Source of the DNA: Solicoccozyma terricola
Lineage: Eukaryota > Basidiomycota > Tremellomycetes > Filobasidiales > Piskurozymaceae
DNA length: 64,000 bases
Assembly (NCBI GenBank): GCA_001600875.1
Contig: BCLD01000022.1
Location: forward strand, 6,364 to 70,363
Direction: 5' to 3'
The notes beneath the pieces are model-generated. The model was not told where the DNA came from, did not search any database, and saw nothing but the letters and a program-made list of their open reading frames with translations. The translations under genes and the position numbers were made by a program. The first letter of the stretch is position 1. Every line of letters starts with the position of its first letter. Shown here piece by piece: positions 9,150 to 20,941 of the stretch.

Positions 9150-11248
9150 AAACGGAAGATGAGAACCCGACTTTAGCGTCTCTCGTTGGGACGTTGAAAT
9201 CGCATCAGGGGAACAAGTTGCGTGGGAAGAAGACGATGCAGGGATACGAGATGAAGGGTTACAAAATGAAGGGACATCAGATATCGCAGGGGAAGAGGGA
9301 GGTAAAGGGATTATATCGAGTAGAAGGATCACCGCGAAGAAAACAGATATCGATACTCAAGCAAACGGTGAAGGGACGAAAAAAGGCCAAGGCATGCCGA
9401 CGTCCGGCTCCCTCAGACGAATTCCACGTAGACTCTGCGTGGTATGCTTCAAAGTCCCCAAACTGCTGGCTCCGCTCACCTGTTTCGTACAAGACGCCGA
9501 CTTATCTCTTCGGCTATCAACTTGATGTTTTCGTTACGCCCCTTGCGGACGAGTGGGATTATACCGCGCATTGCGATTTGTTCTTTGGAGAACCACTTCC
9601 AGCAACACTGCTCAATCTGACGACGTCTTCCGGTGGCGTTACGTACACCCTCGACAACACGTCAAACAAGTCACTTTCATACACGGATAGGTGTTCGGCT
9701 TTTGATGATACTAGGCGTTTGGGAATGGGTGGACCTGGCGACGACCTTCACTTCCTCGTCTCGTTGAAGCGTGGTGACCATCGTCGACCTGTCACCGCCC
9801 TTCACTCCACAGTCTCATGTGTAATGGCATCCATTGAACGACATCTTCTGACACACGAGTTCAACGAAAAATATCTACAGGGTCGAGCTCAAATCGACAT
9901 TCTCCAACGCGCGCTTATGATCGACGGGAATGAGGCTGGTCAGAGGCAACAGAATCGCGGAGAAGTGGTAGGAGATGCGCTGTACGAAGTCATGCTCGTA
10001 CGACGTAGCGTTACGAACCTCCTAGAGGGGTTGATTCGTGGCAAGACGGCGAATTGGAAAACGGAATGGAAGTCTATTCAACGGGATTTAACGAATCGAG
10101 GTATGCAGAATGGATTCATCGAGTGGGAGTTGTTTTTTCGTCTGGTCCCCTTGAATACAGCTGCTTACCCTTGCCTTTTCGCCGCTCCGTTCGCCAGGAC
10201 CTCCGCACATCAGTACATCAGACGTACGTCCTCGGCAACCATATACCAGCAGCCGCGAGAGCGACTGGAACGCAAAGATATCCCCGACGCAACCGAGAGA
10301 ATCATCTGCGCAGTCTACGAGAGTACGCTGAAGACTACGCGGAATCATGGTTGGCTCGAGGGTGATTGTGAGGCTGTAGTGTTGGCAATGACAGCGCTAG
10401 GGACTCGTGTCCAACCGTCTCATGAGGTTTGGATGATCCCCAGGTCAATCACATTGGTGAGCATGGCGAATATGATGTTGAAAGGGAGAAAGAGGCCGAA
10501 GCAGAGATTGCGGAGATGGATGGCTGCTGCCGAGAAGGGTTTGGGATATACGTTTCAGGATGAAGGATGGCTTCGCGTTGCTGCGTTGGCTGTAGTGAGT
10601 TGTTGAGTCTTGCCGGGGTCCCGTTTACGCTCGTCACTGATCGTGCCCCCTCTCCTCCCCCAAAGATTCAATCAAACTTTGACAAAACTGTTGGCAAAGC
10701 CATCACCGTTCTCGGTCTTGCCGTCATCAAACTATTATCCTCGATGTACGCATACTTCCATGGAGCGGATAGCAAACTGGGTCAAACGCCGACCAATATC
10801 GATCACACCAAGAGAGCGTGGGTCCGTCGTAGTAACATTGCTGAACTCAACGCGAGGTTGGGTTTGCCAGAGGTTGGGATTGCAGATGGTGTGTTGTAGG
10901 AGTTGGAAAATGTCGCGTTCGAGGAACCAAAACTAAATCGCAACAAACGCACCAGCTTCGCAATCGTCTTTCCTCCGCCTCGTCGGCGCCGCTTACCTGG
11001 ATTCCAAGGGTGACCTCTCCAAAGGACCGGCGCATATCATGCGACAACTCCTTGCTGGACAAGGTAGTCGGATGGAGGACGCTATCGAATTGTCGGACGG
11101 CGAGGATGAACAAGATGTCTTGGACGCCGGTCGGGATGAGGATTTTACAATTCTTTCAGCACAGTATGCGGATTACATCGATCTGATGTCGAGTGATGAA
11201 GAGGGGGACGATGAGATGAAGAATGGGAAGGTGTGGGAAAGCAAATGA
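9146..11248 (+). CDS. Dicer-like protein with two RNase III-like domains
   Basis: The start is uncertain. ATG at 9146 overlaps the stop of the upstream gene, and 9237 is an alternative. Exons end at 10594, 10888 and 11248. About the middle of the protein, NRGEVVGDALYEVML resembles the RNase III signature ERLEFLGDAVL, and IPDATERIICAVYES resembles the second acidic motif (D..E..iGA). A second copy follows. AITVLGLAVIKLL comes first, then RRSNIAELNARLGL and, across a 67-nt intron, SFLRLVGAAYLDSKG. The second domain keeps the fold pattern but has lost the acidic residues. There is no helicase and no double-stranded RNA-binding domain, and the C-terminus is acidic. This would fit a short basidiomycete Dicer relative that cuts double-stranded RNA, with one active and one dead centre. 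A mitochondrial ribosomal RNase III-like protein is a less likely alternative. Confidence 0.5.
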
Positions 11249-11595
11249 GGGGACGAAGAGATGAACGGCGGATGAGCTGTCCCAGCCTTCGTTGTCATGT
11301 TCATCATAGATGGATGGAATTCCGAGTTCGCCACCGGGGACTGGGCTCTTTTTGCACCGCGGATTGTAATTTAAACATTTAATATTATTTTGACAAGTCT
11401 TGGAATTAATTTCAAGCTCCCTCCCCGTATCAACTTCGATTCAGGTTCCGTCTTGTCATCTCTGCATCATCCAGCCGCCGATAGTTCCATCCCGACTACT
11501 GCCGGTCCGCACGTCGTTTCACACGGGAAATTCCACTCAGAAGAGACCGTAACAAAAGAATCAAAGCAGGAAAACTTCTTCACAACTCTCCAATC
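11249..11595. other. Intergenic region before RPF2
   Basis: About 350 bp lies between the stop of the Dicer-like gene and the RPF2 start. The first half is AT-rich around 11370-11400 and may hold the 3' end of the upstream gene. I see no ORF or repeat that I can support. Confidence 0.5.
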
Positions 11596-12969
11596 ATGTC
11601 CATGCTCCGGACAGTGTGCGTGAAGCGAGACATGTACGGGAAAAGCTGCAGCTAATCACCACACCTCTCTCCCCTCCCCCCTTTTTTCCCTTCCCTCCAG
11701 CAAACCAAAGACTGCAAGGTCAAAACGACACCTCGAATCCACCGAGGCAAAAGCGATAGAGAATGAGAAGCAGGCCATCTTCGTGCGAGGAAGTCAGGTT
11801 AGCGAGAAGGTCAAGACGGTGATGAAGGATTTGGTGAGTGTGGAGTTTTGGTGTCCCTGCACGCTACGTATGACTCGGGGCTGAATACTCCTCGAGCAAC
11901 CCCTTCAGTACGCTCTCAAAGCACCCAATGCCATCAACTTTTCCAAAAAAAACCCAATCCACCCATTCGAATCCCAAGGTCTCCAATCCCTCTCCTTCTT
12001 CTCTCAAAAGAACGATGCGTCTCTGTTCGTCGTCGGTCAACACTCCAAGAAGAGGCCGGATAACCTGGTATTCGCGAGATGTTTCGCTGGGGAAGTGATG
12101 GACATGGTAGAGATGGGTGTGGAAAATGTGGTTGGCATGAAGGATATCAAGGTGAGTTGGATGAGCCGTTTCGTTTTCTTTTTCCTTGGGTTTTTTTTTA
12201 ATCCCTTTTCGATTCAACACCCTGACTACCCGCTCCCTTACCCCAGACCCCCAAATCAACACCTGGTCATCGTCAGCTCATGATTTTCCAATCTCCACTC
12301 TTTTCCACGCACCCAACCTACCAATTGATCAAATCCATGCTCCTTGATTTCTTCAACGGTCACGCTCTGGATTCGATTCCTTTGATGGGTCTGGAGGGTG
12401 TCATCTGCGTATCCGCTGGACCAATGGCTAGCACTTCTGATGCAGCTCCGGACGCCAAGGAGGTTCTACCCCTCGTTCATCTCCGTGTGTTTACTCTCAA
12501 ACTACTCGCCACACCAACTCGTCTCCCCAAGGTTCAACTCATCCCAATGGGACCCTTTATCGACTTTTCCATCCGTCGTACTCAGTTCGGTGCTCCAGAG
12601 CTCCTCTCGCTCGCGTACAAACGACCAAAGATGGACAAGAAGGATGTCGAGAAGGGTTTGGGCAAGAAGCGCAAGAACATTGAGACTGACGATATGGGTG
12701 ACTTGGTCGGTCGCATACATCTTGGAAAGCAGGATTTGAGCAGCTTGCAGAGTCGAAAGATGAAGGGATTGAAGGAGGTGAAGAAGGATGGGAAGAGGGT
12801 GAAGACTGCGCAGAGTGGTGATGATGAGACGACTGAATCTGGAGCTGGTGGTGGCGAGGGTCGTGGCAGGGAGCAGCGAGCCAGTAAAGTTGCTGCGAGG
12901 GCTGCGAAGGCTGCTGCGCAGAGCGGAGGCGACGTCGACGGCGACGGCGACGCTGCGATGTCGGAGTAG
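11596..12969 (+). CDS. RPF2: Ribosome production factor 2 (Brix domain)
   Basis: Four exons (11596-11615, 11701-11833, 11909-12151, 12247-12969) join in frame from MSMLRTVKPKTARSKRHLE. The Brix domain follows: VRGSQVSEKVKTVMKDL, SLFVVGQHSKKRPDNLVF, TPGHRQLMIFQSPLF and the beta-strand region ending IPMGPFIDFSIRR. The C-terminus is Lys/Arg-rich with an Ala-rich basic tail. In yeast Rpf2 works with Rrs1 to bring 5S RNP (Rpl5, Rpl11, 5S rRNA) into early 60S particles in the nucleolus. Intron 1 separates only 20 coding bases from the rest and ends in a C/T-rich tract. Identification is firm. The only odd point is the long acidic/Ala low-complexity end. Confidence 0.93.
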
Positions 12970-13156
12970 AGCGAGGGAGGGAGCCGCTAGCCGTGGTGTA
13001 ACAGTGTAGACCATCCGATATGTGCGATTCCATGTTCTTGTGCATGACATGACTGCTCTGCGCCCAGAAATGTTCCGTTCGCGTGGCCAAACAGCTCAAT
13101 CCACCTCTTCGACGTCGTCGTCTCCTCGCATCCCCCCGCATCCATTCTCCGGTGTC

Positions 13157-15123
13157 ATGAAGTTTCAGACGTATCTGCAGCAGCTCGCAAAGGCAGGTCT
13201 CAATAGCAACGGTCCACTCCTTGCTGACCTACTGGCTCGAGATGGTCCCCGAGCTGATCAGCTACTGGCAGGTCTGGCTGATGCGGATGTGAGAAGAGTC
13301 GTGCCCCTCGCTCGCTCTATAACCACCACAACGTCCTGATACCCTCCTCCGTCCTGCGTCTCGTCCTCCCTGCAGCAATACAATCTAGCAGGACCCTCAT
13401 CTACCGTCCAGGATCCATGGGGTTCGATGGGGTTGGAACATGCTCTGGTGCTGCTAGCTCAACGTGATGGTAGATGGAATGAAGCGTGAGGGGTTTTCCT
13501 TTGCTTTCTCGCATCCCCGGTCCCCTTCCCCCCACCCCACGCTGATGTACGCCGTTTGCCAATATCCCTACAGCTACAAACGGCAGAATACTATCGTCAA
13601 CTCACTCATCAGATTCGCAACGTCCACGTCGTCTTGGATTCTAGAGGCAATGTACACCACGGTGAGGGATCTGAGGTTCTTGGCTGAACAGGTAAGGACC
13701 CCCGATATGAAAGGCGTCATGACGAACGTGGAGCTCAAGGCAACGTATGCGTTGTAGGCCGATGATTCAGAGTCGGATCCTAGTGCAAGCTCGATGTTGG
13801 AGGATTCAGCTAGGACGATACAAAAGGCATTTACAAACGTCGCGACGGATCGGTGAGATATGGGGATTTTACGGTGATCTGATCTGATCAAAACAGTTGC
13901 TGAAATCACACAACATTTCCCTTGTGAACCCCTTCAGCGCAAACTCCGGTGCATTGTCAAGAAGAAGAGGAGTGTATAAAATCGCTGGCATGAGCCTGAA
14001 GAGTTACTTCAAGGTGGGCTACATCTCGAGGGCAGGATGTGCTCCAGAGAAAGCTGAACCCCCCTCCCCCTTCTCCCGACCTCTCCAGGTCAATAAACCG
14101 ACACTCTGCAAGAACATCATTCGCGCAATCAAGAGCGACTCTCAGATCCCGCCGTTGGAAAAGTATGGACTGGCAGATCAGGTGAGGGGAGCAATTGCGG
14201 GGGAGAAAACGAGTTGTTATTGACGTTCCACCCATCGTCGACCATAGGTGACCTGGAGGTTTTACATCGGCATGTTGGCCTTTCAAAGTGGTGACGAGGA
14301 CAAGGTGAACATTCTCGCAAATTCTTCCTCTGGGAAGCCAGATTCCTGACCCCAGATTAAAATAACAACAACACACAGGCCGACGAGGAATTGACCTGGA
14401 CGTTCAATCATTGTCACTGTCAAGCCGTACGGAATCAGGAGTGAGTGAATTGCGGCGAGTCGGTGAACAAGTTCTCTGATCACCCTTGGCTTCCACACTA
14501 TACAGACTCATCCTCAACTACTTGATACCTATACGTCTCCTGGCTGGTCGATTCCCCTCTAATCAGCTCCTCGGCCGTTTTCCACGGCTGCAAGAGGTTT
14601 ACGAGCCATTCCTACATGCCATACGAGATGGTAACCTTCGAGCATATGATGAGATGCTTGCGAGAGCGCAACGACGATTGGTTTCGATGAATTGCTGGAT
14701 GTCTGTCGAGAAAGCACGAGAGGTTTGTTTGCGAGGTCTTTACCGGATAGTGTGAGTTCGACGTTGGAATGATAAGTTCAGGCGTCTGTCTCAACGTCGC
14801 CGGCTCGTCCTATCATCTCCTCAGTTGGATTGCGAGCGACAAATCGACGAGAATACCGATCTCAGCCTTCCAAAAGGCAATGAGCATGCAAGGTGTGGAT
14901 TGTGACGCTGACGAGGTGGAGTGCATGGTGGCGAACATGATTTACAAGGTGAGTCGAGAATCTCGTTGCACGCTCGATCCGTGTGTTTAAACATCTCGCC
15001 CCCCCCCCTCCCCACCCCCAGGGCTACATGAAGGGCTACATCTCGCACGAAAAGCAAATGGTCGTCCTCGCAAAGACCGGAGCCTTTCCACCACTCTCTG
15101 CAAGACGAAAGACGGGAGTGTAG
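13157..15123 (+). CDS. CSN12/PCID2-type PCI domain protein (TREX-2-related)
   Basis: Eleven exons splice perfectly in phase to 404 codons: 13157-13288, 13376-13485, 13574-13691, 13758-13852, 13938-14013, 14089-14181, 14248-14304, 14379-14440, 14506-14751, 14825-14948 and 15022-15123. Landmarks are LEDSARTIQKAFTNVATDR, LKSYFKVNKPTLCKNIIRAI, WRFYIGMLAFQSGDEDKA, ELILNYLIPIRLLAG and the winged-helix end DEVECMVANMIYKGYMKG followed by YISHEKQMVVLAK. This is the Csn12/Thp1/PCID2 family. Its members sit with Sac3/Dss1-like partners in mRNA export complexes or with the COP9 signalosome in yeasts. Whether this one is the Csn12 or the Thp1 orthologue cannot be settled by eye. It is very intron-dense, with some exons under 65 nt. 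Confidence 0.88.
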
Positions 15124-15336
15124 TGATTGGGTGGCAGCGACGACGACATGTATAACCATGACCATGTCTATAATTCATTCCTCTACGTGGAAGGAAACAG
15201 ATGCAATTTTTTTAAACAAAAGAAGGAAAATCCAATAACGCCTGTCCCAGTGTCATAGTCTGAATGCTATATCGTACAGAATGGGGTTCACCGCGAGGGC
15301 CGGATGATGGATTCGCCGCCTTGCACTACCACTTCA

Positions 15337-18224
15337 TCAGATATGTAGTACTCGCTTCGAATGCTCGTAAATCTGATGGGAAGGACAGACAAAGAAGTCA
15401 GATCGGGTGAATGGTAGAAACCCGTCCAGGTACTAACGACATAAGATATTGATACGGCAGGCGCAACCTTGGCAAGTGTTGGCAGCAACCCTTTGTATAA
15501 ACCAACCCAGCCCTCTCGTTTCAGAGTTTGCTGGGTGACATCCCAAAAGCCCGTGTATATTTGCGGGTGACCACTGGAGCCGGATGCTTGTAATCGCGTG
15601 CGTAACAGGTTGATCGCTGGAGTGGAATCAATGGGTTTAGCAACCGAGTCGTCGCAAGGATTCCGGTGTAGACTCACGATAAACACTAGTAGCACCGATC
15701 GAACCAGACATGGCTCCGAACGATAACACAGCCCACGTCGGAGGCTCATCCAAGCCTGTAGAATTCAGGTACGCCATTTTTCTACAACATTCGATGGTTA
15801 GTCCATGTCGCAGTAAACGCAAATCGTTATCAAACGTCCAACTTACAAAGCCTCGAATGTGCTCATATCAATAGCAGAGTAGGGAAAGACACCTATCAAA
15901 CCAAGCTGGAGCGGTGAACGCGGGAATTGTCAGATTGTGCTTTCACTTATCGACTTCAACTTTACACCCACTGTTAATCCTCGATAGTACGCTCGCATAC
16001 CGCCCGAGCGCCACATATGCCTAGCCGTGGCAATCAGCGCTTGATTCCCCTTGACCGGTCCTGTCGAGCTTTGGAGCTGGGTTTTCAGTGTTTCCACCGG
16101 ATAGATGGAAAGTTGGGATGTGATTCCACCAATTCCACCTGATATGAAACGAGAGGTGCCGGAGATGTCGGCTTGATCTTGTACATTATCGACATACTTG
16201 GCGAACATGCGTTTCTGGTGGTAATGTTGGTGTTAGGCGGCTTGATTCTCAGAACCAAAAACCCGTCAACTCACAGAGTACTCGTACGAAAAGAATTTGA
16301 TGGCAGATTCCTAGATGGCTCACACGAGTAGGTTCCGTCAGTCACCGCTCATGACAGCTACCTTGGCTTGACTCACGGGGAAAATTTTGGTCACATTCAG
16401 CCCATTCCCAACCCAAAACGCCCGTATACCACCACCGTCGACGTAAATTTTCCTTACAGCCACGCCCAGATGTTGAAATCCCTTTTGGCCAAACTTTAAC
16501 GTCTGCTTGGCGACAGTGGCCACGTCATTTTTCGAAAGGTCTATAGGTTTGCGCAGCTCGGACGGGGTGTCTACGGCAGTTATGAGATATACCTTCAGTC
16601 GATCAAAGGGAGCAGTGGCAGTCCGTGAAACTGGGGCAAATCGAGGCCATCGATCAGCACCCGCGTTGTCCACGAGCCTTCTCTTCACTTACCCAACCCC
16701 GCAATCCCTCCGGCAAGTAGGAATTTCCATGCGACGTTGACGCCTGAAATATCCTGGTCTTCGTACTCATCGTCGTCAGTGTGAATGTGACCGTCGTGTC
16801 CATCTATGACGCCAACGCCGAGGTCGTCCAAATCCTCGTCGCTATCTTCATCCGACAATGATCGCTTGGTTGCAGCTCTCGGCGAGCTGGGAGGTGTCGA
16901 GGATGATGTGGACAATGTCTTGGGGAAGGAGACGTTGAGATCTCCCTCCATATTGACTCGTGCAGCTCCTCGGCCATCCGGATAGCGCTTCTTGACTTGA
17001 TAAACTGAGTGGTGACAAGGAAAGGGGAAATGTGGGTACGAATGTAACGCCACGATGCCGGAATTTCCGGCACTTACATTTGTAGATTTCCGGCATGCTC
17101 GCCTTTCTCGGTAGCATGATTAAAAAGTCCCTGAACTGGGAAAAGGTGATATATGCGTTGTCCTTGGCATGTGAGCTCCCGGTTGCTCGCGATCCAGAAG
17201 ATATCAGCGAAACAAAGTCTCGTAGTGTTGACGGTGACATCTCGATGCCTGGGAATGGTGACGAGACTAAGATATGCGACTCGGCCACAACATTCTGTGT
17301 CCCCCACCACTCACCGCTCCGTCGTAAAGCCGTCGCCAGCTCCTGTTGGTCTAGCTTTCCATCACCGTCACGATCCAGCTCATGGAAGATATCCCACAAC
17401 TCCTTTTCTTGATCCCAAAGGAATCGTCTATACGTTGAGAACCAGAATGTTAGTCGGGTGAATACCACCTCACCCCGTCGTAGTATATAAACTTACCGAA
17501 AGTCCTTCCAAGCAATACCCTTCCCACGATTAGTCGTTGCCGCCGACGATGCTGCTGTCGGCTCAGGTGTAGATGTTGTCGTCGTAGTCTCACCATATCC
17601 CAATGCCATGGAATTACTCGGTCCTGCCTCTGGTTCATTCAAATCGTCCGCACCACCCCATAGCTTTGCCTCTGGTCGCTCGCATGTCACCCTGTGCACT
17701 AATTCTTCCTGATAGAGCTTTCGAAGCCGTTCGGCCCGCTCACTGCTTAAGGGTAGCAATGTACCTTGTCCAGGCAACTTTGCAAGAGCTGTAGGCGTTG
17801 GTGTCGATGATGGTGGTGGTAATTCCGGTAATGATTCCCATAGATCACGTAATTTTTGCGCTCTGACACGAGGTCCTTCAGCTAGACGAAACTCTGCGAG
17901 GGTGGGTCTATCGTCTGGATAAGGTGATAGCAAGTCTGGTGGATGTGGTTCACGTAAAGATGGAGGTGGATCAATCTCGTGAGATGGTGGATCTGGATCA
18001 CCAGTTCGAGAGTCGAGGAGAGATGGATCCTGACGATTATCCCCGTCGTCATGTGGGTAGTCACATAACCTCGCTTGGCGACAACGTGATGGTGGTAGAG
18101 TTGTTTCTGCCGAGGGGGTGGCGGTCAGATCCGGATCTTGAGCGGACGACGAGGATGCCAATCTTGAAGCCGACGTCGATGCTTCAGGACTGGAGGAAGA
18201 GGATGATGGGGATGCAGACTCCAT
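15337..18224 (-). CDS. EF-hand calcium-regulated mitochondrial carrier (SCaMC/Sal1-like)
   Basis: This minus-strand multi-exon gene starts at ATG 18222-18224. Residues 1 to about 240 form a Ser/Pro/Thr-rich low-complexity region. Next comes an EF-hand, ELDRDGDGKLDQQEL, near 17340-17410, and a second degenerate calcium-binding region. After an acidic linker come three SLC25 repeats. VSRTATAPFDRLKVYL carries the first Px[DE]xx[KR] motif, QLSIYPVETLKTQL the second and PINLLRTRLQASG the third. The last exon ends YEHSKRVLHI, with the stop at 15337-15339. EF-hand carriers of this class exchange ATP-Mg for phosphate across the inner mitochondrial membrane. The long N-terminal extension is unusual compared with yeast Sal1. 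The gene is convergent with the PCI protein gene, 213 bp apart. Confidence 0.88.
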
Positions 18225-19229
18225 GATTTCATGCCAAGCAGATGTTCGTGCTGGATAGTTTCGCGGTTGTTTGGCGTTTGTTTGGCGTTTGTTTGGCTAA
18301 AGGTGTATTGAGATGCTTGACGAGTTGATTGTCAAATTTGCACGTACCAAACCCAGTCGTTCTTCTATTCGCACGGAGGATTCAAGTGTGATGGTACGGT
18401 AATCGTGGAGTTGAAGCAGCAGATATCGAGTAGTGGGACAACGCGTTCCTGTACAAGTCCAAAGTCCGGAGTAGAGGCGACAGAGAGAAGCCGGGTGGTT
18501 TTATGTTGTTGTTTTAAAAAAATTGCTGGTATGTTATAATCGATGCAGTGTCCGTGTGAAGTGATGGCTTAGGCGCAAGGCAGAGGAGGCGGCAGGGGGA
18601 GACGGACGAGACGAAGATGGGGTTGCCTCTCTACGTCGACATGACCCAGACGGATGGGGGAGATGGGCGGAGTGAGAGGGATGGAGGATGGACGAAGGGG
18701 CGGCGGTGGTGGAGTTGGTCGCTCCGGGTTACGATGACGGGGTATCATCCGCGGATTGTATTTCGATAAAATGGTCGAATCAGGGAATGCACAGTTGGGA
18801 GGGATGGCCAATTCTCGCTTGGGACAGGACGCTGCAAGGCAATCACATCTGGATAGCAGACACAAGGAGCGCATCCAGCTGCTCGACCGATCGGGGGCTC
18901 CCTTTGGGCTCGTTGCCCCTTTTCCACATCCGTCAAGCATCAGGTCGCAAAACTCACGCACGTCCGACTGAGAGATGGTAGGTGCTGGTGACTAACCCGG
19001 TCAATGACGTCGACGAACACCATCCTATCAACCCATTCCCACCCCCCACCCGTCATTTCCAGCCTACCACTGTGTGGTTGTCAAGGAGACGATTACGTTC
19101 GTTCTCTCTCCCCAGATGTATTCATAAAAGGTGGTAGCTAGTTTCCTCACTCGAGCATGTCCATCATACCAATCTCTTCATAGCTAGAGGCAGAGCCATC
19201 AGGCCCTCCGCCAAGAATGTAATGCACAG
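18225..19229. other. Intergenic region, no supported gene
   Basis: About 1 kb separates the carrier start from the first recognisable exon of the 6PGDH-like gene. It includes GTTTGTTTGGC repeats at 18260-18300. A minus-strand frame of about 130 codons at 18569-18961 looks Pro/Arg-rich and is probably spurious. The true first exon of the downstream gene may lie here but cannot be identified. Confidence 0.4.
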
Positions 19230-20825
19230 TTGGACTTTGCGCGGTTGGGTCTATGGGATCTGCCATGTCCCTACTGTTCCCAGAGCATGGAGACCAGGTT
19301 GCTATTGTGAGTATCGTGGGCTGGAACGAACTGAGCGTGTACACCCTTCCAACCCCCCACTATATACACCTTTAGTTCGATACCAACAAGGAGAAAACGT
19401 TGAACAACGCTTCCAAAGCCGGGATCGAATTGATGAGCTGCGATTCCTTGAAAGATCTCGTTGATTCTTTCGACATCAGTAAGAATGGACCTAGGATCAT
19501 CATGTTCTCGTTGGAGTATGGTAAGCCTGTGGATACGGGCATCTATCTGTCCTCGCGGAAGTCCATCACCTCCTGCACTGGGTTCGCTGGTCTCTCAAAC
19601 TCGGAAATCGCAGATATCTTTGATGATTGGAACAGGACCAAGGAGTTGAAGGAGATGAAGGGCGGGAGAAAGATGGGTGGCGAAGGGAAAGAGTTGATGG
19701 ACAACTTTCTCGTAAAGGTGAGGATGGATTTTTTGAAGCATTTTTTGATCATGGGACCCTCACGTTGCTCTCCAATAGATTGGAGCTGAAAATTATGCGT
19801 TGCCGCCACGGGGATGGTATCGACCTTGAGGCTGGTATCGTAGACGGCATCGAAGACAAGGTCACTCAAGATATTGACAACTCGGAAGGCACCGGTGTAT
19901 GGTCATTCCGTGCGTTCTGGGTCGTCTCTTCTGTGCCATAATTGTCCACTAATGACTTGTTTGTCTGCAGGTGAGCTTGCCGGACGTCATACTCCTGCTC
20001 CAACCATTGCCGCAGCCCACCAGCTCCGTCTCATCTCAGGAACAAGGGGTGCACGACAGTGTGTGACAAATGAGCTTCAACTACCTCAGCCGAAGAGGTT
20101 GGCTGGTGAAAAGGGATTCGATGTAAAATCATTTGTCGAGGACGTCAGGTTGGCAGTTTACGGAGGCATCCTTGGGGCGTATATTCAAGGGCTGAATGTG
20201 AGTTACCTGGAAGCTCCGAGCCTCACCATTCCCCCAATGACGTTCCATTCCCTCCGTTTACCCGACAGATCATCGCTCAGACGTCCGAGGACGAAGGTTG
20301 GGAGATCAACTTTGCCCGTGTCATCGGGATTTGGCGAGCAGGATGCATTATTCAGTCCACCGCCATTGCCGACATCTTCGAGCCGATCTTCCAGGAGAAT
20401 CCCAAACTCACTCATTTTGTTGGAGAGCCCGAAGGTTGCCGATGAACTTTCCAAGTGTTTCAATGCACTGAAGAGGGTGTGCATGGTCGGTATCGAGAGC
20501 GATTCGACTATTCCTAGCCTAGATGCTACATTGGGATGGATCAAGACTTTGGCTGCAAAGGAGCTTCCTACGAGTGAGTGTAGATGGCGTACTCGTAAAA
20601 ACGTAACAGTTAGGGACTGAAATATGGTCTTCGCTGCATTAGGTTCCGAGGAGGCTGAGCTGGATTATGTGAGTGCTCTTGAACGCTCGACGCAGATGAT
20701 GTGCGTCATACTCATCCCATCTCATCTGATCGATACAGTTCGGGCATCACAACTATGATACCCGTGATGAGAATGCCCCCGATCCGGTCAAGGGAAAGCA
20801 CCACACCGAGTTCAAGCTGGCCTGA
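19230..20825 (+). pseudogene. Degenerate 6-phosphogluconate dehydrogenase paralogue
   Basis: Spliced segments match 6PGDH in order. They begin with a Rossmann start (VGSMGSAMSLLF, exon from 19230) and DTNKEKTLNNA. Then come GLSNSEIADIFDDWN, NFLVK, DIDNSEGTGVWS and VEDVRLAVYGGILGAYIQGL. The last are GWEINFARVIGIWRAGCIIQ and a C-terminus ending KHHTEFKLA. Two defects are visible. Between KPVDTG and GLSNSEIA only about 14 residues remain, where the family has over 100 carrying the GGS and KxxHN catalytic motifs. At 20415-20418 a TTTT run shifts the frame by one base. With TTT the protein would read directly into the next conserved block. The shift may be an assembly error, but the missing catalytic core is not explained that way. 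It is either a pseudogene or a non-catalytic paralogue. Confidence 0.7.
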
Positions 20826-20941
20826 ACAAATGGAAGGCTGCTGCAATCTATTTGGATCGACAATAATGTGTTCATAATCCTAGCAATGTAATCGTATATG
20901 GGTCATGTTGAGCAGTAGCATTCTATCTTTTCACGATCTCG

